DNA from: a marine gamma proteobacterium HTCC2148
GTDB taxonomy: Bacteria > Pseudomonadota > Gammaproteobacteria > Pseudomonadales > Halieaceae
Reading direction: 5' to 3'
NCBI GenBank assembly: GCA_000156295.1
Contig: DS999229.1
Location: forward strand, 41,509 to 105,508
DNA: 64,000 nt
The position numbers and the translations under genes were made by a program. The notes under the pieces are model-generated. The model ran no database searches and had not been told where the DNA came from. It saw only the letters and a program-made list of their open reading frames with translations. This document shows positions 26,340 to 34,682 of this stretch, one piece after another; the stretch's first letter is position 1, and each line of letters opens with the position of its first letter.

Positions 26340-27635
26340 TTGAACAACAACATCCCCTTGACCGACGTAGACGCTCCTGTACAGGAGCCGGAAGACCAGC
26401 TGGAACTGGCCAGTATCCACGATTTTGCCACCAAATTAGTTCAGCCCGGCGCCAAAGAAGCCCTGGAACACTACGTGCGCTGGCAAATTGCCATGCGCAA
26501 TGCCACCGATGCTGACGCAATTGACCTCGATCCCAGTAAAGTGCCTGATTTCGCACCCATTTCCATCAACCTGGACCTGACCACAGCCTGCAACTACGCC
26601 TGCGACCACTGCGTGGACCTGGACATCCTGAACACTGGCATACGCTTTGATCACGAGAAATTATTGGAATCGATAAAGGTCATGGCCGAGCGCGGCATGA
26701 AGTCAGTCATCGTTATTGGCGGCGGCGAACCAACCCTTTACCCTAAGTTTGAAGAAACGATTCGCTTCATGAAGGACCTGAAACTACAAATTGCCATTGT
26801 TTCCAACGGTACTGGCAACGATAAAATCGCCAAGGTCGCCGACTGCATGGACAAGGCTGATTGGGTTCGTCTGTCACTGGACTCAGGCACAGACGCGACC
26901 TTCCAGCCAATGCACAACCCGCGTAAAGATTTCGACCTTGAAGGCATTTGCGCCAAGGTTCCATTAATCAAAGATGCGAACCCTGATGTTACCGTCGGCT
27001 TCTCCTACATCGTTACCTGGCGCGGTGCCGAAATAAATGACTCAGCTATCGTTGAAAACCTGCACGAAATTGCCCAGGCAACCAAGTTGGCCAAAGACAA
27101 CCGCTTTGATTACATCAGTTTCAAACCTTTCCTCACCCGAGACGAGGTGAACAACGCCGAGGTGATTGATATCAAGGCCAACGCGGGACTGGAAGACATC
27201 ATCAACAGAATCCAGGCGCAGGTGGAAGAAGCCAACACCCTGGCCGACGATACTTTTCGGGTGCATCAATCCACCGGACTCAAAGCCATGCTAAAACGCC
27301 AGACACAGTCGCTGGCCAAACAGCCCCAGCAGTGCCACATGCAGTTTTTTCGTCAGGTATTATCCCCGCTGGGCCTCTACAACTGTCCGGTTTACCGCAA
27401 CCAGGACCATGGTCGCCTAGGCGATAAAAACGCTAACGCTGGCGTTGAGGCCTACGATGCAACTCGCGGTGTCACCGCAGATCTGGTGAAAAGCTTTAAT
27501 GCCACCGTTGCCTGCGAAAAGGTCACCTGTCTTTATAACGATGTAAATTGGTGGATTGAAAAGCTGATCGCCAATCCGGAAGAGCTGGGCAAATTAAGTT
27601 GGGATGAAGCCGCGGAACCCGACTACTTTTTGTAA
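26340..27635 (+). CDS. Radical SAM protein with extra C-terminal cysteines
   Basis: A 431-residue radical SAM enzyme. CNYACDHC gives Cys84, 88 and 91 for the 4Fe-4S cluster, followed by IVIGGGEPTLYPKF for SAM binding and SLDSGTD. Unlike minimal members it has a roughly 80-residue N-terminal extension and Cys332, 349, 392 and 397 near the end. The latter suggests a SPASM-like or single auxiliary cluster. Start is a TTG at 26340, six bases after GAGG. Its reaction is unknown. The Gfo/Idh/MocA gene upstream and heptose genes downstream suggest sugar modification, but peptide modification is equally possible for this architecture. Confidence 0.82.
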   Translation: MNNNIPLTDVDAPVQEPEDQLELASIHDFATKLVQPGAKEALEHYVRWQIAMRNATDADAIDLDPSKVPDFAPISINLDLTTACNYACDHCVDLDILNTGIRFDHEKLLESIKVMAERGMKSVIVIGGGEPTLYPKFEETIRFMKDLKLQIAIVSNGTGNDKIAKVADCMDKADWVRLSLDSGTDATFQPMHNPRKDFDLEGICAKVPLIKDANPDVTVGFSYIVTWRGAEINDSAIVENLHEIAQATKLAKDNRFDYISFKPFLTRDEVNNAEVIDIKANAGLEDIINRIQAQVEEANTLADDTFRVHQSTGLKAMLKRQTQSLAKQPQQCHMQFFRQVLSPLGLYNCPVYRNQDHGRLGDKNANAGVEAYDATRGVTADLVKSFNATVACEKVTCLYNDVNWWIEKLIANPEELGKLSWDEAAEPDYFL

Positions 27636-27712
27636 CGTAACCGGCGCAATTTTTCAGGCCACTGACTGTCGCGCCCTACTCGGTCCACCTGGCGATTTAG
27701 GCCGCGCCAATC

Positions 27713-28786
27713 CTAGCAGCTTGCAGACAGTTGTTCTTCGCACGCCTCGGAAACCATCTCAACGGTCACCTGCGTCATACAAACCTGCTCGTCCAATGGA
27801 CACACTTTCTTGTGGCATGGACCACAGGGCACGTCCACGTTCACGATAGTCTCGTCGCCATGGGACGTCTCCGTCCACCTCTGCTCTGTGGGTCCGAAAA
27901 CCGTAACCCTAGGCGTATCGAGCGCCCTGCCAAAATGCCGCGGGCCAGTGTCATTTCCCAGCAGCAAATCGGCTCGAACAATCAGCGATTTGAGTTCACC
28001 CAGAGTCAAACAAGGCTGGGTAAGCAAAAAACTCGGTGCGTCCATGTTGTCACGAATAGCCTCTGCCAAAGGCTCTTCCCCGGGGCCAGGACTAATTGCA
28101 ATCGCAGCATTGTGTCGGTTTACCAGTCGATCCGCTACCGCAGCAAAGCGCTTGGGATCCCAGCACTTGGAGGCACCGAAGTTAGCACCGGGGCATAGCA
28201 CGACCAGGGGTTGCTCTGGCAAAACACCGTCTTTCAACAGCCTGGATTGGACCGCATCATTAGCCTGGTCAGTTAGGAAAAGAGCCAGCCGATCACCCGG
28301 ATGCTCCATACCCAGAGCATCACCCAGCACAGCGAAATAGTCACACAAAGGCAATGGCTGGTAACCGCCTGCCACACGATTGGGCACCTCGACCTTGTCC
28401 GTGAGTAACAAGCCCCTACCGTCGCGACTGAACCCCACACGCCGCTTGGCCCCAGCTCTAAAGCACAGCCAGGCGCTGCGCAGAGAATTGGGCAACATTA
28501 CCGCGAGGTCGAACCGCCGTGCCTTCAGTCGATTCAGCAATTCCCGTTGCTGCTGTTTTGCTTCCGCTGTTTTTTTCCTCGGCGCCCAGAATTCACAGTG
28601 CTGCACCCAGGGACTGCCCTCAAGCAACGGATACAGGTGATGGTTCATCAGCAAAGTGATTTCAGCATCGGGAAACCGCATGAACAACGCTCGAACAAAA
28701 GGAGTGGCCATCACCACATCACCCACCCAGGTCGGCAATACCAGAAGCACGCGACCTGGCTCTTCTTTGAACTCAAGTGTATGCAT
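27713..28786 (-). CDS. waaF: Glycosyltransferase family 9, ADP-heptose:LPS heptosyltransferase
   Basis: GT9 enzymes add L-glycero-D-manno-heptose from ADP-heptose to the lipopolysaccharide inner core, at the inner face of the membrane. This 357-residue protein shows LLVLPTWVGDVVMATPFVRA, CPGANFGASKCWDPKRFA and the donor-site LLGNDTGPRHFGRAL. Heptosyltransferase II has the same order, and the Cys-rich tail (PCGPCHKKVCPLDEQVC) is also seen in WaaF. The typical GNDSGxMH is here GNDTGPRH. I use the ATG at 28786; the frame runs 18 codons upstream. It is divergent from the heptose adenylyltransferase gene. WaaF rather than WaaC is a judgement. Confidence 0.82.
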   Translation of the reverse strand: MHTLEFKEEPGRVLLVLPTWVGDVVMATPFVRALFMRFPDAEITLLMNHHLYPLLEGSPWVQHCEFWAPRKKTAEAKQQQRELLNRLKARRFDLAVMLPNSLRSAWLCFRAGAKRRVGFSRDGRGLLLTDKVEVPNRVAGGYQPLPLCDYFAVLGDALGMEHPGDRLALFLTDQANDAVQSRLLKDGVLPEQPLVVLCPGANFGASKCWDPKRFAAVADRLVNRHNAAIAISPGPGEEPLAEAIRDNMDAPSFLLTQPCLTLGELKSLIVRADLLLGNDTGPRHFGRALDTPRVTVFGPTEQRWTETSHGDETIVNVDVPCGPCHKKVCPLDEQVCMTQVTVEMVSEACEEQLSASC

Positions 28787-28891
28787 AACAGCTGGACTTT
28801 CCTGGGAGACAGTGCCCGGAAGTATATATTCCAAGGCCATTCCCCGCTACACTGCGCAGGCTGCCGCAACAGGACTCCGCCCCATTCTTTC

Positions 28892-29383
28892 ATGGATAGC
28901 TTCCAAAAAATTTACGCTAATCCTCACGACCTGACCCCCATACTAGAGGCGCGACGGGAAAAAGGAGACACCATCGTTTTTGGCAATGGTTGCTTCGACC
29001 TGTTACATGTCGGGCACGTACGCTACCTGGAGGCCGCCAAGTCACTTGGAGAGGTGTTGGTCATAGCAGTCAATACGGAGGCGTCTATTGCCACCAATGA
29101 GAACCGGGAGCCCTCCATCAACCCCTGCGAAGAACGCATGGAAATTATTGCGGCCCTGGAAGCAGTCGACTACGTGGTACCTCTAAACGCCTCGGTACCC
29201 ATTCCGCTAATCGAATTGTATCGGCCACACATTCAGGCAAAAGGCACAGACTACACACTGGATAAAATGCCTGAGCGCTTTGCGGTAGAAGCCGGAGGCG
29301 GGCGTATCGAATTTGTCGGCGACGAGAAAACACACAGCTCCACAGCCCTACGTCAAGCGCTACGTGAACGCGGCGAAATCTAA
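28892..29383 (+). CDS. hldC: D-glycero-beta-D-manno-heptose 1-phosphate adenylyltransferase
   Basis: This enzyme makes ADP-heptose for LPS. The 163-residue protein is the stand-alone second domain of HldE/RfaE. It has GNGCFDLLHVGH (31-42, with the HxGH of nucleotidyltransferases at 39-42), YLEAAKSLG and KGTDYT. The ATG at 28892 gives the usual length although its ribosome site is weak. The kinase domain (HldA/first half of HldE) is not in the window. It is divergent from the heptosyltransferase that would use its product, over about 105 bp. Confidence 0.9.
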   Translation: MDSFQKIYANPHDLTPILEARREKGDTIVFGNGCFDLLHVGHVRYLEAAKSLGEVLVIAVNTEASIATNENREPSINPCEERMEIIAALEAVDYVVPLNASVPIPLIELYRPHIQAKGTDYTLDKMPERFAVEAGGGRIEFVGDEKTHSSTALRQALRERGEI

Positions 29384-29418
29384 CTCAACATCGTATTACC
29401 TACAAAAAGGAAATCAAT

Positions 29419-30276
29419 ATGCGAAGGCTTATCCCCACTCTCGCCATCGCCGGTCTGGCAATGGTTGGCACTCTCAATCCGGCGCTGGCCGACCCCAATC
29501 CTGCACTGGTCCAGGCAGTTGAAGCGCGCAGCGAGAAAGACCGCGCCCGTGATACAGCCCGTCATCCCGTTGAAACTCTGACCTTCTTCCAAGTTGAGCC
29601 CGGTATGACTGTTGCAGAAGGTCTACCCGGGGGTGGCTGGTACAGCAATATATTGGCGAACTACCTTGGCGGCGATGCCACACTTTATGGCTTGAACTAC
29701 TCGAAACGTCTCTGGTCTCTTTTTCCCGACCGAACTGACGACTGGCGCAAGGCGCGCGCCGCTGCAACGGGCAAATTTCCTGGTCTCGTTGCCGGTTTCA
29801 CCGACAACGACATTAAGGCTGCGGGATATACGTTCAACACCCTGCCGCCAAATGCCTTTGGCAGCGTAGATCGAGTGTTGATGATACGAGCGCTTCACAA
29901 CCTAAACCGCTTTGAAGCTAGCGCCGGAAGCCTCAGCCAGGCTCTGGCAAATATTCGCGGGATGCTGAAAAACGACGGGCTCGTGGGCGTTGTTCAGCAT
30001 CGCCTACCTGAGTCAGCTGCGGAAGAAGGCGCCGACGGCAGCCGCGGCTACCTGAAGCAATCCACGGTCCTGGCTGCTTTTGAAGCAGCGGGCTTCAAGC
30101 TGGTGGCCGAGAGCGAAATCAACGCTAACCCCAAAGACAAGCCTGCCGCCAACGACATCGTTTGGCGCCTGCCCCCCTCCTTGAGTGGCAGCAAAGATGA
30201 CGCCGAAAAGCGCGCGGCGATGCAAGCGATCGGCGAATCGGATCGTATGACATTGCTGTTTAGCAAAGCTAAATAA
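29419..30276 (+). CDS. Exported class I methyltransferase-like protein (COG4798 type)
   Basis: A 285-residue protein with a clear Sec signal peptide (RRLIPTLAIAGLAMVGTLNPALA, cleavage near ALA-D). The mature part has a Rossmann-like methyltransferase fold with PGMTVAEGLPGGGWYSNILA at the usual SAM site and RVLMIRALHNLNRF further on. It resembles the predicted exported methyltransferases of COG4798. SAM is not known to occur in the periplasm, so the activity is uncertain. AAGGAA precedes the ATG. It is 35 bp after the heptose adenylyltransferase and probably cotranscribed with it. Confidence 0.8.
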   Translation: MRRLIPTLAIAGLAMVGTLNPALADPNPALVQAVEARSEKDRARDTARHPVETLTFFQVEPGMTVAEGLPGGGWYSNILANYLGGDATLYGLNYSKRLWSLFPDRTDDWRKARAAATGKFPGLVAGFTDNDIKAAGYTFNTLPPNAFGSVDRVLMIRALHNLNRFEASAGSLSQALANIRGMLKNDGLVGVVQHRLPESAAEEGADGSRGYLKQSTVLAAFEAAGFKLVAESEINANPKDKPAANDIVWRLPPSLSGSKDDAEKRAAMQAIGESDRMTLLFSKAK

Positions 30277-30370
30277 AGCCACGCTCATGGGAGCCTGCTC
30301 CAGGCTTGTGCATTGAGTGAAATAACCCACGGTTATCAATAGAAATAAAAAAATATCATAACGGAATTTC
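30277..30370. other. AT-rich spacer before the leader RNA promoter
   Basis: The 412 bp between the exported methyltransferase and the phospholipid operon start with this AT-rich segment. A GAGCCTG/CAGGCTT hairpin at about 30290-30306 lacks a T-run. No open frame of note. The remainder is the promoter, structured RNA and terminator described next, then about 73 bp of leader to the ATG at 30689. Confidence 0.4.
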
Positions 30371-30398
30371 TTGCCCTGCCAAATGACCTGCTTATACT
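30371..30398 (+). promoter_or_regulatory. Predicted sigma70 promoter for the structured RNA
   Basis: TTGCCC (30371-30376) and TATACT (30393-30398) are 16 bp apart. The predicted start is near 30405. It lies just before a structured segment that ends in an intrinsic terminator. Spacing is slightly short and the -35 is imperfect. Confidence 0.55.
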
Positions 30399-30404
30399 CA
30401 AGAA

Positions 30405-30615
30405 GCAGGCCACAGATGATGGTTCACGCATGGGGTGAATCCTGATTATGGAACGTTTCCTGCAATCGTAGGGGATGCGCGTGGACATTTGTCAGAGATG
30501 GCCACAGCCATAGGAACGTTATCCGGTAGCGGGCCGGAACGAATGCAGCTTCGGCGGCATTAAACGCAATACCCCCAAGCGCAGCTGAGAGTTGTCTTTC
30601 AGCGGCGCTTTTTTT
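30405..30615 (+). ncRNA. Candidate structured RNA: sRNA or terminator-type leader
   Basis: About 210 nt with many short hairpins and no open frame. I can draw: GGTTCAC with GTGAATCC around GCATGGG (30421-30442, one bulge); ATGGC-CACA-GCCAT (30498-30511); TCCGG-TAGCGGG-CCGGA; and a UUCG-capped stem at about 30546-30559. GGAACGTT occurs twice (near 30450 and 30513) and GGA recurs at least five times. It ends in a strong terminator 73 nt before the PlsC-fusion start. It could be a free sRNA, perhaps of the CsrA-binding kind, or a leader regulating phospholipid genes. It matches no RNA family I can name. Confidence 0.5.
30578..30615 (+). terminator. Intrinsic terminator upstream of the phospholipid operon
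   Basis: AGCGC pairs with GCGCT and GCTGA with TCAGC across a single A-G mismatch, with a GAG/CTT top and TTGT loop, followed directly by seven T (30609-30615). It would stop a transcript from the promoter at 30371 before the coding genes, unless bypassed. Confidence 0.85.
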
Positions 30616-30688
30616 ATGCCTCGGCCTTGATAATCCAACGTTTCCAATAACAATGCGCTAAACTTGCCGGACTATCTAAGGAATCCTC

Positions 30689-32308
30689 ATGACCAGCATT
30701 CAACAATTGCTGCGGGATATTGATGAGTCACCCAGTGGCCCAGAAATTACCGCAGTGTTCGACTTCGACGGCACAATTATCGCCGGTTACTCCGCTACCG
30801 TTTTTATTCGCGAACAGTTCCGCAGAGGGGACGTGTCACCACGCGAGTTCCTTGAAATTATGGGTGCCATGACCAACTTTGGCATGGGCAACCTTGGCTT
30901 CTCAGGCATGATGGCGGTCAACGCCCAATTCATGCGCGGCATCGAGGAGGAGACTTACTATGAGGTGGGAGAACAGTTATATACACGACAGATAGCCCGA
31001 CGTATTTATCCGGAGTCCCGCGCGTTAGTGAATGCCCATCTGTCCAAAGGGCACACGGTCGCTATCATTTCCTCTGCTACTCCTTATCAGGTGGCTCCCG
31101 CCGCCGAAGATCTGGGGATTGAGCATGTCTTGTGCACCCATCTGGAGGTTGCTAACGGCAAGTTCACTGGCGCAGTTGTGCGGCCAACCTGTTTTGGCCA
31201 GGGCAAGGTCGATGCAGCCGAGGCCCTTGCCGCCGAAGTCAACGGCGACCTGGATCAAAGCTTCTTCTATTCGGACAGTACCGACGACCAACTTCTTTTA
31301 GAACGGGTAGGCAAACCTCGCGCCCTCAATCCCAGCGAAAAACTGGAGCGCCTGGCGCGCAAGAATAAATGGCCGATTGCCAGCTTTGGTAGTCGCGGAC
31401 GCCCAAGCCTGGGTCAATTCGTGCGATCAATCGCAGCCACTAGTAGCCTGGTGACCAGCTTCATTGCCGGACTGCCTATCTATGCTCTTACTGGTTCCAA
31501 GCGAGACTCTGTGAACTTTTCTTTCTCCCTGTTTGCCGATACCGCCAGCGCCTTAATCGGCCTGGAGTTAAGCGTAAAAGGCGAGGAAAATCTGTGGTCA
31601 CACAGACCTTGCGTATTTGTTTTTAACCATCAGAGCAAGGCTGACGTGGTTATTATCGCCAAGCTATTGCGACGCGACATTGCAGGTATTGGTAAAAAAG
31701 AAATTAAAAGAGAACAGCCTCTCATTGGCAAAGTGATGGAGTTCGGCGGAGTTGTATTTATAGATCGGGCTAATTCCAAAAATGCCATTGACTCGATAGC
31801 ACCCCTCATCGACACCCTGCGCGATGAAGGCAAATCGGTGGTTTTGGCGCCGGAGGGAACTCGAACTGTTTCCCCTACCTTGGCACCCTTCAAAAAAGGC
31901 GCATTTCACATTGCCATGCAGGCGGGCGTGCCCATAGTGCCCATCGTTATTCGCAATGCAGGCGACGTCGCGCCCAAGGGGGACTTTGTGTTCCGGTCGG
32001 CAACCGTCGATGTAGAAATCCTGCCGGCAGTAGACACCCATGATTGGTCGGCTGACACTATTGACCAGCATGTGACCGAGGTCAGAAACATGTTCGCCCG
32101 CAGCCTTGGACAACCTGAACAAGTGGTGACCACAGGCACAAAACGGAAGCCGGTACGCAAAAAAACACCCGCCAAGAAGAAAGCAGCCCCGCGAAAAAAA
32201 GTAGCCGCCAAAGTGACTAAGGCAACTGGCAAAGCGCCCGCTGTGAAAAAGAAAGCGGCAGCAAAATCAAAAGTTCGTCCTAAAGCAAAACCAAAGTCTG
32301 CTAAATGA
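30689..32308 (+). CDS. HAD-IB phosphatase fused to PlsC-type acyltransferase, with basic tail
   Basis: Residues 1 to about 225 are an HAD phosphatase with FDFDGTI (Asp25, Asp27), ISSATPY and YSDSTDD. Residues about 290-470 are a 1-acyl-glycerol-3-phosphate acyltransferase with NHQSKAD (His314, Asp319) and EGTR (389-392). The last 55 residues (485-539) are an unusual Lys/Ala/Pro-rich tail like a histone-H1 end, probably DNA-, RNA- or membrane-binding. The enzyme would acylate lysophosphatidate, and the HAD part may remove a phosphate. AAGGA precedes the ATG. It is first in an operon with PlsB-like and GpsA, 20 bp ahead. Confidence 0.88.
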   Translation: MTSIQQLLRDIDESPSGPEITAVFDFDGTIIAGYSATVFIREQFRRGDVSPREFLEIMGAMTNFGMGNLGFSGMMAVNAQFMRGIEEETYYEVGEQLYTRQIARRIYPESRALVNAHLSKGHTVAIISSATPYQVAPAAEDLGIEHVLCTHLEVANGKFTGAVVRPTCFGQGKVDAAEALAAEVNGDLDQSFFYSDSTDDQLLLERVGKPRALNPSEKLERLARKNKWPIASFGSRGRPSLGQFVRSIAATSSLVTSFIAGLPIYALTGSKRDSVNFSFSLFADTASALIGLELSVKGEENLWSHRPCVFVFNHQSKADVVIIAKLLRRDIAGIGKKEIKREQPLIGKVMEFGGVVFIDRANSKNAIDSIAPLIDTLRDEGKSVVLAPEGTRTVSPTLAPFKKGAFHIAMQAGVPIVPIVIRNAGDVAPKGDFVFRSATVDVEILPAVDTHDWSADTIDQHVTEVRNMFARSLGQPEQVVTTGTKRKPVRKKTPAKKKAAPRKKVAAKVTKATGKAPAVKKKAAAKSKVRPKAKPKSAK

Positions 32309-32328
32309 TCTACGCCTAAGGAATCAGT

Positions 32329-34674
32329 TTGAACCTGGAAGACATTTACAATACAAAAAATCCTTGGCCACAACGTGGCTCGCAGCAGGTGCTGTTTATT
32401 CTGGACGTGCGCAACGACACAGAGGAGTCGATATTACGCGGTTGGATTCAGCACTTCGGCGACCAGGACAATAAGTCCTTCGAAGCACCCCAGGTCTGCA
32501 TCGATTTGAAGGACGAGCGCACTGGCTTCGACAGTGGACAATTGGTCATGTCATTGGCGTTGCCGGCAGACACTTTGATTGCGCCTTTACGGGTGGTGTG
32601 GACGCCCGGAGGTAACGGCACTACTAGCCTGGGCCGCCTGCGCCACCTGATACTGGGCGACCCGCGAAGGCCCTCCAATCGACGTGGCAAAAAGGTTCTC
32701 GAAGAGCACCCCGACAGAGTGCATGTTATCGCCGGACAGCCCGACACCATGGCCAACCTTCGTCAGCGATTTGAAGCCACTAACACCGTCACCGATGACT
32801 CCGCCCAGGAAGACTTCGCTAACTTTGTTGCCCGCCAGGCAGCGGTAGTACTGGACATTAGCGAACGTCACGTAAAAGGCGGTCGTTACAAGGTGCCACG
32901 CCACGTTTCTGCGGCCATCATGGCAAACAGTGACTACAACAAGGAAGTCCAAAAACTGGCTGAAGCACAGGGGAAGACTAAAGAAGCGCTGATGAAGGAG
33001 GCTGCCACCTACATGAAGGAGATGGTATCCACTCCCTCATCTTTCTGGCTAGATATCTATGCACGCTTCAATACCTTTTGTCTGGGCCTTGGTTATGAAG
33101 AAGATATTGTTTATAACAAGGCTGCGGTGGAAAAAATGCGCCAGGTTGTTAGAAGCAACCCATCAATTTTGTTGTGGACTCACAAAACCTATCTGGATGG
33201 CATGGTCGTACCGAAGGTCATGTACGACAACGATTTTCCGATGCCGCATATGTTTGGCGGTGCAAACCTCAACTTTCCTGGCTTGGGCCACCTGCTCCAT
33301 CGAGCGGGAGCAATTTTCATAAAGCGCAGTTTCCAGGACAACGAACTGTACAAACTCACGCTGCGCTATTACATCGGCTACCTCATGGAAAAGCGATTTC
33401 CAATGAACTGGGCGTTCGAGGGCACCCGCTCTCGTATGGGTAAGTTAATGCCTCCACGTTACGGCCTGCTTAAATACGTACTGGAAGCCTGCCACACAAC
33501 AAACGCTGAAAATATTCACATCATTCCAATATCCATCAGTTACGACATTATTCGCGATGTAGAAGAGTACGCCACCGAACAAACTGGCCGCGGTAAAGGC
33601 GCTGAGTCACTGAAGTGGTTCATTGGTTACGTTCGCAGTTTGGCGCGTCCCATGGGCAAGGTCTACATGGATATCGGTGAACCTGTAGTGCTACCTAAAG
33701 CACCAGAGCCTGATGACAAACTAGCACTTTCAAAAATTGCTTTTGAAGTGGCCGTTGAGGCCAACGAAGTAACGCCGATCACCTTCCCCTCTCTGGTCAC
33801 TATGAGCTTGCTTGGCGCCGCACCCAAGGCCTTGACTGAAGATGAGGTTATTGAGGACTTGCGGTCTCTTCTAGCGTGGTCCGAGAGTCGAAACCTACGA
33901 ATTTCCCACGATTTCAACCGGGCCTTCGCCGATCAGATGGAAGGCCTTCTAGGAATCATGATCGATGAAAACATCGTTACTCGATATGATGAAGGACCCG
34001 AAGTCGTTTATGGCATTAGCCTGGAACAGCACCCAGTCGCCAGCTATTACCGCAATACCGTTATCCACTTTTTCGTCAATAAAGCGATCATCGAGCTGGC
34101 ATTACTCAAGGCCAGCGAACAGGCCGAAGACTGCGCGTTGGAAGTTTTCTGGAAAGAAGTCGACGACATACGCGACCTCTTCAAGTTTGAGTTTTTCTAC
34201 GCGCCGACTGAAGAATTTCACCAGCAAATTCGCCAGGAAATGGCTCGCTACAGTAGCGATTGGGAGGAACTGTTGGGCCAGGGAGCAGCTGGCTTCGGAA
34301 CGATGCTACAAAAAATGTCACCGCTGGTCGCCCACGTGACCTTGCTCACTTATACCGAGGCCTATTCGGTGGTCGCTTCAATGCTGGCGCGAAAAGAGGC
34401 CAATGAGTCCCTGGAACAAGCTGACTGCATCAGCGAGGCTCTTACCTATGGGCGTCAGGCCTATTTACAGCGGCGAATTTCGAGCGAGTCTTCCATTGGC
34501 AAGCTGCTTTTCAAGAACGGCTATCAGATGCTAAAGAGCAGAAATCTGACAGAGGGCGGCAAGGAATCACTCAAAGAGGAGCGACTGGAACTGGCGCGCG
34601 AACTGCGGGAATTGTTGCGGCGAATCGACTTAATAAGGGCGGTTGGAGTAGCCAACCGCAGCTCCAGCCCATAG
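32329..34674 (+). CDS. PlsB-like glycerol-3-phosphate acyltransferase
   Basis: This 781-residue membrane-associated enzyme should add the first acyl chain to glycerol 3-phosphate. Acyltransferase motifs are HKTYLD (His285, Asp290), GANLNFPGLGHLLHRAGAIFIKR (block II) and WAFEGTRSR (block III). The first about 240 residues are a separate N-terminal region, and a long C-terminal helical domain follows. This is PlsB's overall plan with divergent sequence. It starts at TTG 32329, preceded by AAGGA, 20 bp after the HAD-PlsC gene. It ends eight bases before gpsA, so all three enzymes to phosphatidic acid form one operon. Confidence 0.86.
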   Translation: MNLEDIYNTKNPWPQRGSQQVLFILDVRNDTEESILRGWIQHFGDQDNKSFEAPQVCIDLKDERTGFDSGQLVMSLALPADTLIAPLRVVWTPGGNGTTSLGRLRHLILGDPRRPSNRRGKKVLEEHPDRVHVIAGQPDTMANLRQRFEATNTVTDDSAQEDFANFVARQAAVVLDISERHVKGGRYKVPRHVSAAIMANSDYNKEVQKLAEAQGKTKEALMKEAATYMKEMVSTPSSFWLDIYARFNTFCLGLGYEEDIVYNKAAVEKMRQVVRSNPSILLWTHKTYLDGMVVPKVMYDNDFPMPHMFGGANLNFPGLGHLLHRAGAIFIKRSFQDNELYKLTLRYYIGYLMEKRFPMNWAFEGTRSRMGKLMPPRYGLLKYVLEACHTTNAENIHIIPISISYDIIRDVEEYATEQTGRGKGAESLKWFIGYVRSLARPMGKVYMDIGEPVVLPKAPEPDDKLALSKIAFEVAVEANEVTPITFPSLVTMSLLGAAPKALTEDEVIEDLRSLLAWSESRNLRISHDFNRAFADQMEGLLGIMIDENIVTRYDEGPEVVYGISLEQHPVASYYRNTVIHFFVNKAIIELALLKASEQAEDCALEVFWKEVDDIRDLFKFEFFYAPTEEFHQQIRQEMARYSSDWEELLGQGAAGFGTMLQKMSPLVAHVTLLTYTEAYSVVASMLARKEANESLEQADCISEALTYGRQAYLQRRISSESSIGKLLFKNGYQMLKSRNLTEGGKESLKEERLELARELRELLRRIDLIRAVGVANRSSSP

Positions 34675-34682
34675 GGAAAGTA

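Noticed and set aside
28547..28891. In-frame upstream extension of the heptose adenylyltransferase
   Set aside because: It overlaps the divergent heptosyltransferase and adds residues unlike the family; ATG 28892 gives the normal length.
30405..30615. Assignment of the structured RNA to 6S RNA, tmRNA, RNase P, SRP RNA or a c-di-GMP riboswitch
   Set aside because: None of the conserved blocks of these families is present as far as I can recall; only a loose GCATGGGG resemblance to GEMM was seen.
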